This document shows positions 1-6,167 of a stretch of DNA of 13,347 nt, one piece after another. Position numbers and translations under genes: made by a program. How positions within the stretch are numbered: the first letter of the stretch is position 1; each line of letters begins with the position of its first letter. This DNA is from an uncultured Limnohabitans sp. (GTDB lineage: Bacteria; Pseudomonadota; Gammaproteobacteria; Burkholderiales; Burkholderiaceae_C), in assembly GCF_937889215.1 (NCBI RefSeq), contig NZ_CALBEX010000005.1:1-13347 (forward strand), written 5' to 3'. The notes under the pieces were generated by a model. The model was not told the origin of the DNA and made no database searches. It saw only the letters and a program-made list of their open reading frames with translations.

Positions 1-531
1 CAAATGAAGGCCCGCATTGAAGCCGTGGGCCAAGCCGCTGCTCGGGGTGCGGTCGGGCGCATCGTGATCAAAATGAATGCCCTGACGGACCAGCCCTTGA
101 TCGAGGCCTTGCTGGCGGCCGGCCAAAAGGGGGCCAGAATTGACTTGATCGTTCGGGGCGCTTGTCTGTTGCCTGCTGGGGTGGCTGGTTTGAGCGACAA
201 CATCCGGGTGCGCTCGGTCATCGGCCGTTTTCTGGAGCACTCAAGGGTGTTTTACTTTTGCGCCGATCAGGATGAATCGCTGTTTTTGTCGAGTGCCGAC
301 TGGATGACCCGCAACATGACGCGCCGCATTGAGTTGGCTTGGCCTGTGACCGACCCGGTTCTGCGTCAGCGCATCATCGACGAATGCCTGATCGCTTATC
401 TGCACGACGGGCGCGACGCCTGGGATTTGGCACCGGATGGCCAGTACCACCGCGTGGGCCTGACCGCACCAGGCCACGGTGCGCAGCAAGCGCTCATGCA
501 GCGCTACGGTGCATCAACTCATCAGGTTTGA
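1..531 (+). CDS. ppk: Polyphosphate kinase 1, C-terminal part (5' end outside window)
   Basis: PPK1 makes long-chain polyphosphate from the gamma-phosphate of ATP, reversibly. The reading frame is open from base 1, so only the last 176 residues are here. They match the C-terminal PLD-like catalytic region of PPK1: an IKMNALTD stretch, then DLIVRGACLLPAGVAGLSDN, IRVRSVIGRFLEHSR and SSADWMTRNM, all family landmarks. The His in RFLEHSR corresponds to a conserved PPK1 catalytic-core histidine (from family knowledge). The gene ends TGA at 529-531, five bases before the next start, so sixA is probably in the same operon. The last ~35 residues after the conserved core are low in conservation, as usual. 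The identification is secure; nothing can be said of the N-terminal domains. Confidence 0.96.
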   Translation, partial: QMKARIEAVGQAAARGAVGRIVIKMNALTDQPLIEALLAAGQKGARIDLIVRGACLLPAGVAGLSDNIRVRSVIGRFLEHSRVFYFCADQDESLFLSSADWMTRNMTRRIELAWPVTDPVLRQRIIDECLIAYLHDGRDAWDLAPDGQYHRVGLTAPGHGAQQALMQRYGASTHQV

Positions 532-536
532 CGGCC

Positions 537-998
537 ATGGATTTGATCTTGTGGCGACACGCCGAAGCCCATGAAGCGGGGCCAGACGAGGACGACTTGC
601 TCAGGGCCTTGACGCCCCGTGGCCGCAAACAAGCCGAGCGCATGACAGCTTGGCTGGACGCCCAGTTGCCGCAAGGCACCCGCGTGCTCAGCAGCCCGGC
701 CGTGCGGGCCGAGCAAACCGTGCTGGTGTTGAGGCGCAAATACAAAGTGCGCGATGCCTTGTCTCCGGGCGCGAGTGTGTCTGATGTGTTGGAGACGGCG
801 GGTTGGCCCGATGCGCGTTACCCGGTCTTGTTGGTGGGGCACCAACCGACGCTGGGGGGTGTGGTGGCCCATTTGCTGGGCATGCCCGAAGCGGCATGCA
901 CCATCCGCAAAGGCGCGGTGTGGTGGTTGCGCCACCGCATCCGCGAAGGTCAGGCACAAACCGTGTTGCTGGCCGTGACCTGTCCTGAGCGTTTGTAA
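537..998 (+). CDS. sixA: SixA-type phosphohistidine phosphatase
   Basis: 153-residue protein of the histidine phosphatase (phosphoglycerate mutase-like) superfamily. The N-terminal LILWRHAEAHEAG carries the RHxE/A signature whose His becomes phosphorylated. The second catalytic His lies in LLVGHQPTL in the last third, and SSPAVRAEQT supplies the usual Arg/Ser region. E. coli SixA removes phosphate from phosphohistidine on phosphotransfer proteins; here the target is unknown. The ATG at 537 was chosen because the RHA motif then starts at residue 7, normal for SixA. The same frame runs open further upstream but only overlaps ppk. The Shine-Dalgarno is weak (AGG about 10 bases upstream). It lies 5 bp after ppk, and ppk-sixA neighbours are known in betaproteobacteria. 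Confidence 0.9.
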   Translation: MDLILWRHAEAHEAGPDEDDLLRALTPRGRKQAERMTAWLDAQLPQGTRVLSSPAVRAEQTVLVLRRKYKVRDALSPGASVSDVLETAGWPDARYPVLLVGHQPTLGGVVAHLLGMPEAACTIRKGAVWWLRHRIREGQAQTVLLAVTCPERL

Positions 999-1004
999 GG
1001 CCTG

Positions 1005-1559
1005 TCAGTCTTTGGCAGGTCGGCCGGTTTTGATGGTGGGCACCTGGGCCATGGCTTTTTTGAACGCAGCATCGGCCATGCCACTCATCGCCAGCAAGCC
1101 AGCACGGATCAATTCGCTTTTCTTGACTTCTACGCCCAAAGCCATGGCGCGTTTTTTCATCTCGTTGATTTGCATCAACTCGGTCTTGGGCAGGGTGAAG
1201 CTGTCGCGCACCACTTTGATCTTTTTCTCTTTGGCCGCTTTGGCTGCTTTGGTCGGCGCTACAGACAGTTTTTTGTCTGCGGCTTGACTTGGCTTGACTG
1301 GACTTGACGCCACTTTGGGCTGGGTCTGCGCACGGGATTTGGCTGGTGCAGCGGGTTTGACCACTGAGGCGGTTTTTGCCTTGACGGGTGGGGCTTTGGG
1401 GATTTTGGAGGCCGTTTGGCTGACTTTTTTCCGAGGCGTCTTGGCGGGGGGCGTCTTGGTCGTGGCCTTCTTTGTCGGCGCAGTTTTGGCCGATCGGCTC
1501 GGGGTTGGGGCTGAGACAGGGGTGTCGCCGTTGGCGGCTGGATGGGCAGAGTTGTTCAT
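1005..1559 (-). CDS. Lys/Ala/Pro-rich histone H1-like protein with conserved C-terminal domain
   Basis: 184 residues. Residues ~15-115 are a low-complexity tail of Lys, Ala, Pro, Thr and Ser (for example TKKATTKTPPAKTPRKK), like eukaryotic H1 or bacterial H1-like DNA-binding tails. The last ~70 residues form a compact domain, KVVRDSFTLPKTELMQINEMKKRA..KKSELIRAGLLAMSGMADAAFKKAMAQVP, ending in TGRPAKD. This domain recurs in many Burkholderiales proteins without assigned function; its strand-helix-helix look (SFTLPKTEL..., KKSELIRAGL) resembles a ribbon-helix-helix DNA-binding fold. I infer a nucleoid-associated or regulatory role. The ATG at 1559 is preferred over a TTG 21 codons upstream, which lies in the probable promoter; neither has a good Shine-Dalgarno. 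It converges with sixA (6-bp gap) and follows ppx by 172 bp, so it is probably a separate unit. Confidence 0.75.
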   Translation of the reverse strand: MNNSAHPAANGDTPVSAPTPSRSAKTAPTKKATTKTPPAKTPRKKVSQTASKIPKAPPVKAKTASVVKPAAPAKSRAQTQPKVASSPVKPSQAADKKLSVAPTKAAKAAKEKKIKVVRDSFTLPKTELMQINEMKKRAMALGVEVKKSELIRAGLLAMSGMADAAFKKAMAQVPTIKTGRPAKD

Positions 1560-1581
1560 GGTCAATAGGCTTGAGGAAATT

Positions 1582-1606
1582 AACGGTGCATACAGTTTAT
1601 ACCGTT
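1582..1606 (-). promoter_or_regulatory. Inverted repeat over a -10-like box upstream of the H1-like gene
   Basis: AACGGT (1582-1587) and ACCGTT (1601-1606) form a perfect 6-bp inverted repeat separated by 13 bases, with half-site centres 19 bp apart (about two helical turns). On the minus strand the sequence between and beside the arms holds TATAAA (1596-1601), a good -10 candidate. TTGTTC at 1617-1622 is a poorly spaced -35 (15 bp). An operator over the promoter of the H1-like gene, possibly autoregulatory, is inference. Confidence 0.35.
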
Positions 1607-1636
1607 GATTCCAAATGAACAAGGGCGCTCATGGCC

Positions 1637-1653
1637 ACGACTTTACAAGTCGT
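1637..1653. repeat. Perfect 7-bp hairpin ACGACTT-tac-AAGTCGT
   Basis: The arms 1637-1643 and 1647-1653 are perfectly complementary with a 3-base loop. Outer TGGC (1632-1635) and GCCA (1658-1661) could extend it. It lies in the gap between ppx and the H1-like gene. There is no T-run on either strand, so it is not an obvious intrinsic terminator; it could be an operator or an mRNA stem. Confidence 0.4.
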
Positions 1654-1706
1654 CATTGCCAGGCTGTTGACAACCTTTACCCAAGCTTTTTTAAAGAGAG
1701 GTGCGG

Positions 1707-1723
1707 CCCACCCGGCAGGTGGG
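1707..1723 (-). terminator. Possible hairpin terminator just after ppx
   Basis: CCCACC (1707-1712), a 5-base loop and GGTGGG (1718-1723) form a GC-rich 6-bp stem starting 8 bases past the ppx stop codon. On the minus strand it is followed only by a CTCTCTTT tract, not a strong T-run, so it may end transcription weakly or only protect the 3' end. Confidence 0.4.
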
Positions 1724-1731
1724 TTGGATGC

Positions 1732-3234
1732 TTACTCCACCACGACTTGGAGCACCCAATCTGTTTTGTACCAAGCCACTTTTTCTTCGCGCAACAAGTG
1801 CGCCGATTGTGGCCACAGTTCAGCCCAGTCACTGTCGATCTGAAGGCTGGCGGTGCGCCTGTCTCCATCGCATTGGATGTGCAGGCCCGACAAATCGGGG
1901 TCGCGCCGGGCATGGCACAAGATGACCGCCAAACGCAGCGCCATGAGTTGCTGCACAAAACGAGGGTCTTCGAGTTCGGCCTCGAGCTTGCGCAGCTTGC
2001 CCCGGTGGCCCAGCACCAATTGGCTCAGGCGGTGCAGTTCGTCCAGGGTGAAGCCGGGCAGGTCGGTGTTGTCCAGAATGTAGGCGCCATGCTTGTGGTA
2101 GTCGCTGTGCGAAATGCGCATGCCGGTCTCATGCAGTTGGCAGGCCCAGTGCAGCTTTTTCAAAAGGCGCTGGCGTTCGATGGGCAGCATGTTCGCGCCG
2201 GGCGGCATCATGGCTTGCAGCAAGCTTTGGGCCGTGCGTGAGACCCGCTCGGCCTGTATCAAATCGGTGCCAAAGCGCACGGCCAACCAGTCGACCATCG
2301 ACGAGCGCACATCTTGTGTGCCTTCGCGGTCAATCAGGTCGTAGAGCGCGCCGTGTCGCAGCGCCCCTTGGGCAGGCCGCATCTCATCGATTTGCAGCAA
2401 ATCAAATACCGCTTGCAAGACCGCTAAGCCACCACCGATGACGGGTTTGCGGTCTTCCTTGACGCCGTCGAGGCGCAAGTTGTCCAGCTTTTGGGCCTTG
2501 AGCAAACGCTCTTTGAGCCAGGTCAAGCCCTCGCGGGTGACGCACCCCTCGGGCCAGCCGCCCTGGCTCAGCACTTCGGAGACGGCCCCCACGGTGCCCG
2601 ACGAGCCATAACACGTGTCCCAATGCTGGCGGTTGAACAAAACCGACGCTTCATCCAGCACCGCTTTGGCCCCGATCTCTGCGGCTTTAAAGGCCTGCGG
2701 TGTCCACAGCCCATCCGGAAAATATTTCATGGACCAGGCCACGCTGCCCACGCGGTAAGACTCCAAAGTGCTGGCGGCTTCGCGCTGGCCCAAAATCATC
2801 TCGGTCGAGCGCCCCCCAATGTCCACCACCAGGCGACGCTCATCGGACTGCGGCAGCAGGTGCGACACGCCCAGGTAAATCAGTCGGGCCTCTTCGCGTC
2901 CAGCGATCACCTCGATCGGAAAACCCAAGATGCGCTTGGCTTTTGCCATAAACACATCGCGGTTGCGCGCCTCGCGCAAGGTTTGTGTCGCCACCGCACG
3001 CACCTGGCTGGGTTTGAAGCCCGCAATGCGCTCGCCAAAACGGGCCAGGCAATCCCAGCCGCGCTCCATGGCGTCCTCGGTCAGGTTGCGTTCGGCATCC
3101 AGGCCATTGCCTTGGCGCACGGTTTCTTTGATGTATTCCACGCGCCGCAGCTGACCCGCATCCATCTGACCAATTTCCAGGCGAAAGCTGTTGGAGCCTA
3201 GGTCAATGGCGGCGTAAAGGGACTTGGTTTGCAT
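1732..3234 (-). CDS. ppx: Exopolyphosphatase, Ppx/GppA family
   Basis: 500-residue enzyme that releases terminal phosphates from polyphosphate (GppA relatives also cleave pppGpp). The N-terminal ASKHA-type phosphatase domain begins with AAIDLGSNSFRLEIG (residues 8-22). It carries AGREEARLIYLGV (~111-123), holding the catalytic Glu, and VVDIGGRSTEMILG (~136-149), the second phosphate loop. The GGR replacing the usual GGG is, as I recall, a betaproteobacterial variant. CYGSSGTVGA (~208-217) follows. The C-terminal HD-like helical half has HETGMRISHSDYHKHGAYIL (~368-387) and LVLGHRGK. Full length for the family. The ATG at 3234 is fixed by the N-terminal motif, but no Shine-Dalgarno precedes it. 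It lies 32 bp after arsR on the same strand with no terminator between, so it may be transcribed with gap-arsJ-arsR. Confidence 0.95.
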   Translation of the reverse strand: MQTKSLYAAIDLGSNSFRLEIGQMDAGQLRRVEYIKETVRQGNGLDAERNLTEDAMERGWDCLARFGERIAGFKPSQVRAVATQTLREARNRDVFMAKAKRILGFPIEVIAGREEARLIYLGVSHLLPQSDERRLVVDIGGRSTEMILGQREAASTLESYRVGSVAWSMKYFPDGLWTPQAFKAAEIGAKAVLDEASVLFNRQHWDTCYGSSGTVGAVSEVLSQGGWPEGCVTREGLTWLKERLLKAQKLDNLRLDGVKEDRKPVIGGGLAVLQAVFDLLQIDEMRPAQGALRHGALYDLIDREGTQDVRSSMVDWLAVRFGTDLIQAERVSRTAQSLLQAMMPPGANMLPIERQRLLKKLHWACQLHETGMRISHSDYHKHGAYILDNTDLPGFTLDELHRLSQLVLGHRGKLRKLEAELEDPRFVQQLMALRLAVILCHARRDPDLSGLHIQCDGDRRTASLQIDSDWAELWPQSAHLLREEKVAWYKTDWVLQVVVE

Positions 3235-3266
3235 GCAGTTCAGGAGTTAAGCGGAAAGAGTTTCGA

Positions 3267-3647
3267 TTATGTGACGGAAGTGTGAAGCTGAGATGACAAA
3301 TCCTCGCAAGCCACGGCGGGCATGTCGTCACAGGGCTGGCCTTGGCAGCAGTGGTCGGTCAAGAAACCGACCAAGCTTTGCATGGCGGGCATGTCGGCGC
3401 GGTAACGCAAAAATCGCCCTTCGCGCTGCACGCGCACCAAGCCGGCGTGGTGCAGCTCTTTGAGGTGAAAGGACAGCGTGTTTGCCGGCACCCCCAGGGC
3501 TTGCGAGAGTTGGCCTGGCTGCATGCCTTCGGGGCCCGTGCCCACGATGGCCCGAAACACCCGCAAGCGCGAGGCCTGTGCCAAAGCCGCCAAAGCCTTG
3601 ACGGCCAGGTCTTCGTCCATGCGGATTTGCGCGGGGTCGGCGCTCAT
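3267..3647 (-). CDS. arsR: ArsR/SmtB-family arsenic-responsive repressor
   Basis: 126-residue winged-helix protein. LAVKALAALAQASRLRVFRAIV (~14-35) and the recognition helix LSQALGVPANTLSFHLKELHHAGLV (~47-71) followed by the wing RVQREGRFLRYRA are classic ArsR. The C-terminal tail holds Cys100, Cys101, Cys106 and Cys114. The CC-x4-C spacing resembles the C-terminal As(III) site of Acidithiobacillus ferrooxidans ArsR (Cys95, Cys96, Cys102) rather than the alpha3 CxC site of plasmid ArsR, so I predict As(III)/organoarsenical-type derepression. The ATG at 3647 overlaps the arsJ stop as ATGA, giving translational coupling. The same frame stays open far upstream through arsJ, but that part is not ArsR. 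Its operator, presumably ahead of the GAPDH gene, was not recognised. Confidence 0.92.
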   Translation of the reverse strand: MSADPAQIRMDEDLAVKALAALAQASRLRVFRAIVGTGPEGMQPGQLSQALGVPANTLSFHLKELHHAGLVRVQREGRFLRYRADMPAMQSLVGFLTDHCCQGQPCDDMPAVACEDLSSQLHTSVT

Positions 3648-4901
3648 GGCGAGCCTGCGGGGGCTGGCGATGCGGGCTGATTGCGCACCACCACTGGCAA
3701 GCGCAGCGTGGCCAGCCAACACATGGCCAGCATCAGTGCCGAGCCCAGCAGCGCATACAACAGCCCCCCCCACTGGTACAACAAGCCCGACAGCAAGGTG
3801 CCCATGAAGCGGCCCAGCGCATTGGCAGCGTAATAAAAGCCCACGTCTTCGGCCGCCTTTTCTGAGCCGGCATAGGCCAGCACCAAATAACTGTGAACCG
3901 ACGAGTTGATGGCAAAGGCAAAGCCGAACAGGCTCAAGCCCCCGACCACCCCACCATTGCAGCTGCGGCGCTTGCAGCCACACAGCCGCTGCGATGCCCA
4001 ACGCAATCAGCGTGAGCGCCGCCGACCACCAACGCGCAGCAGGCACCTCTTGGCTCAGGCCGTCGGCGCTGCGCCGCACCAAGTTCGGGGCCAGGGCTTG
4101 CACCAAGCCGTAGCCAATAGTCCAGCTGGCCAAAAAGCCGCCCACCATGGTGAAAGTCCAGCCCACCGAATACAAAAACACCGGCACGCCCACCACAAAC
4201 CACACATCGCGTGCGCCAAACAAAGCCACACGGGCGGCTGCCAGCGCGTTGATGCCCGGGCTTTTGGCGAACAGCTCGCGGGCCGAACCCGAGGCTTTGC
4301 TCTTGCCCATCAGGGGCGGCAGGCTGGTGACCACGCCGACGAGCACCAAAGCCAGCAGGCCCGACATGGCCCACAGAGAGCCCTGAAACCCCATGGTCTC
4401 CAGCAGAAAACCGCCCAGGAAAAAACCAAAGCCCTTCATCGCATTTTTGCTGCCGGTGAACCATGCTACCCACTTGAACAGCTGGCCATTGCCCGTGTCT
4501 TTGGCCTGCGCCTGCGTGATCTTGATGGCCGATTTGCTGGCGGTTTTGGTCAGGTCTTTTGCCACACCGCACACCCCTTGCGCCAGCACCACCCAGGCCA
4601 CCGACATGGCAGCTGTCCACTCGGGTTGCAGGGCTGAGAGCAAACCAAAGCCGATGATTTGTGTGACCAGGCCCACGGTGAGCATGCGGGCAATGCCATA
4701 ACGTGTGGCCAGCCAGCCGCCGACCAGGTTTGCCAGTACCCCAGCGGCTTCGTACAGCAAGAACAAAAACGCCAGCGTGAACGGCGAGTAACCCAGCCTG
4801 TAAAAGTGCAGCAGCACCAGCATGCGCAAAGCGCCGTCGGTCAGGGTAAAGCCCCAATAAGCGGCGGTGACGATGCCGTAATTGCGTTCAGCGGCATTCA
4901 T
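3644..4901 (-). CDS. arsJ: Organoarsenical efflux MFS transporter ArsJ, split by a +1 frameshift
   Basis: 12-helix-type MFS permease that exports 1-arseno-3-phosphoglycerate. The N-terminal part (4901 to ~3953) reads YWGFTLTDGALRMLVLLHFY, then LYEAAGVLANLVGGWLATRYG and AKDLTKTASKSAIK. The C-terminal part, GLSLFGFAFAINSSVHSYLV then AGSEKAAEDVGFYYAANALG, continues in another frame to the stop at 3644. The frames join if one base is dropped near the G4 run on the minus strand (C4 at 3949-3952 as written), giving QWWVVGGLSLFGF and about 418 residues, normal for ArsJ. No other lesion is seen, so this is a recent mutation or a sequence error. It starts 1 bp after the GAPDH stop and overlaps arsR. 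As written, the unshifted frame gives a chimera running into arsR and the pump would be dead. Confidence 0.9.
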
Positions 4902-4902
4902 C

Positions 4903-5946
4903 TCAGATGCCGACGTCGTTCATGTGGCAAGCCAGGTCCACCATGCGGCAGGCGTAGCCCATTTCGTTGTCGTACCAAGCATAAATTTTGAGCAGCGTGC
5001 CGTCGGTCACCAGGGTGGACAGCGCGTCCACAATGGCGCTGCGCGTGTCGCGGGCGTAGTCGGCGCTCACCAAGGGGCGTTCCTCGTAACCCAAGATGCC
5101 CGACAACGGGCCTTGGGCTGCAGCGGCAAACAAAGCGTTGACCTCTTCGGCGCTGGTCTCGCGCTTCATCTCGAACACGCAGTCGGTGAGCGACGCATTG
5201 AGCACCGGGGCGCGCACGGCGTGGCCGTTGAGCTTGCCCTTGAGTTCGGGGTAAATCAGGGCAATTGCCGTGGCGCTGCCAGTGGTGGTGGGGGCCAGGC
5301 TCACCATGGCGCTGCGGGCGCGGCGCAGGTCCTTGTGCGGGGCATCGACCACCAAGTTGGTGTTGGTCGGGTCGTGGATGGTGGTGATCTGGCCGTGCTT
5401 GATGCCAATGGCTTCGTGGACGACCTTGACCACCGGGGCCAGGCAGTTGGTGGTGCAGGATGCGGCGGTGACGATGCGGTCTTTGGCGGGGTTGTACAGC
5501 GTGTGGTTGATGCCCACCACAATGTTCAGCACATCGCCCACCTTGACGGGCGCGGCCACGATCACGCGCTTGGCGCCCCGGTCCAAGTGGCCTTGGATGG
5601 TTTCAGGCGTCAAAAATTTGCCGGTGCACTCCAGCACCAAGTCCACGCCCATGTCTCCCCAGGGAATGTCGGCCGGGTTGGCGTGCGAAGAAAAGCCCAG
5701 GGTGCGATCACCGATGCGGATCTGGCTGTCACTTTCGGCTTCGATGTGCTCGCGCCATTTGCCTTGCACGCTGTCAAACGCCAGCAAATGCGCGGTGGCC
5801 GCCGCGCCGCCCTTGAGTTCATTCAAGTGCACCACCTCCAGGCGGTTGCCTGCGCGGGGGTCGTCCGATTGGCGCTCGGCAGCGCCCATGGCCGCGCGCA
5901 GGGCCAAACGGCCAATGCGGCCCATACCGTTGATTCCGACTTTCAT
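4903..5946 (-). CDS. gap: ArsJ-associated glyceraldehyde-3-phosphate dehydrogenase
   Basis: 347 residues. In this subfamily arsenate replaces phosphate in the GAPDH reaction, giving 1-arseno-3-phosphoglycerate, which ArsJ expels (established for Pseudomonas gapdh-arsJ). NAD-binding [16 protein letters not shown] is at 4-19. LVLECTGKF is at 104-111, catalytic Cys164 in [11 protein letters not shown], and His191 in [40 protein letters not shown] follows, then [15 protein letters not shown] near the end. HDPTNT and NEMGY, where glycolytic enzymes have HAYTNDQ and NEWGY/NEMSY, mark the arsenic-linked branch. The ATG at 5946 has AAGGA 7 bases upstream (minus strand); the frame is open further but lacks homology. 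First gene of the gap-arsJ-arsR(-ppx) operon. Confidence 0.93.
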   Translation of the reverse strand: MKVGINGMGRIGRLALRAAMGAAERQSDDPRAGNRLEVVHLNELKGGAAATAHLLAFDSVQGKWREHIEAESDSQIRIGDRTLGFSSHANPADIPWGDMGVDLVLECTGKFLTPETIQGHLDRGAKRVIVAAPVKVGDVLNIVVGINHTLYNPAKDRIVTAASCTTNCLAPVVKVVHEAIGIKHGQITTIHDPTNTNLVVDAPHKDLRRARSAMVSLAPTTTGSATAIALIYPELKGKLNGHAVRAPVLNASLTDCVFEMKRETSAEEVNALFAAAAQGPLSGILGYEERPLVSADYARDTRSAIVDALSTLVTDGTLLKIYAWYDNEMGYACRMVDLACHMNDVGI

Positions 5947-6001
5947 GTTTGATCCTTCGATGATTATGGAAATTTCAATGTGTTGACTGTGCCACTTGTG
6001 T

Positions 6002-6019
6002 GTGACAAAACCATGACAT
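6002..6019 (-). promoter_or_regulatory. Pho-box-like site facing the gap-arsJ-arsR operon
   Basis: On the minus strand ATGTCAT, four bases (GGTT) and TTGTCAC reproduce the PhoB-box plan CTGTCAT-N4-CTGTCAT with about 6/7 match in the first unit and 5-6/7 in the second. It ends 55 bases before the GAPDH start codon. I see no strong -10 at the expected distance. Binding of PhoB is inferred from the motif only. Confidence 0.5.
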
Positions 6020-6110
6020 GTTTGCAGCACATCCTGTCGAAGGCTTGCAAAAGTCTCCGTTGGGCACGCAACACCTTAGCGGGCGTAATGCCCTGTGAGT
6101 TATGGGTTTT

Positions 6111-6128
6111 TTGACATCAAAAAGTCAC
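6111..6128 (+). promoter_or_regulatory. Pho-box-like site upstream of phoX
   Basis: TTGACAT (6111-6117), CAAA and AAGTCAC (6122-6128) have the 7-4-7 architecture of a PhoB box, each unit matching CTGTCAT/C at about 5 of 7 positions. AATAAC at 6142-6147 is a possible -10, 13 bases downstream. The downstream gene encodes PhoX, a classic Pho-regulon member, which makes the site more credible. Confidence 0.55.
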
Positions 6129-6167
6129 ATGAACCCTTTCAAATAACTGTTTTCAACAGGAGTTTTC

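Noticed and set aside
999..1020. Terminator between sixA and the H1-like gene
   Set aside because: Only 6 bp separate the stops. A weak CCTG/CAGG pairing can be drawn, but it has a long loop and no T-run.
1615..2241. 208-codon open frame on the plus strand opposite ppx
   Set aside because: It is antisense to well-conserved ppx sequence, with His/Gln/Ala-rich, non-family composition.
3267..4901. A single 544-codon open frame that could be read as an ArsJ-ArsR fusion protein
   Set aside because: Its middle (about 3650-3950) is not like any transporter, while the correct ArsJ C-terminus is in another frame, and ArsR has its own ATG overlapping the ArsJ stop. The fusion is an accident of the frameshift in GC-rich DNA.
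4882..5986. Long plus-strand open frames opposite the GAPDH gene
   Set aside because: Gly/Val/His-rich translations typical of the shadow of a GC-rich gene; the minus strand has full GAPDH motifs.
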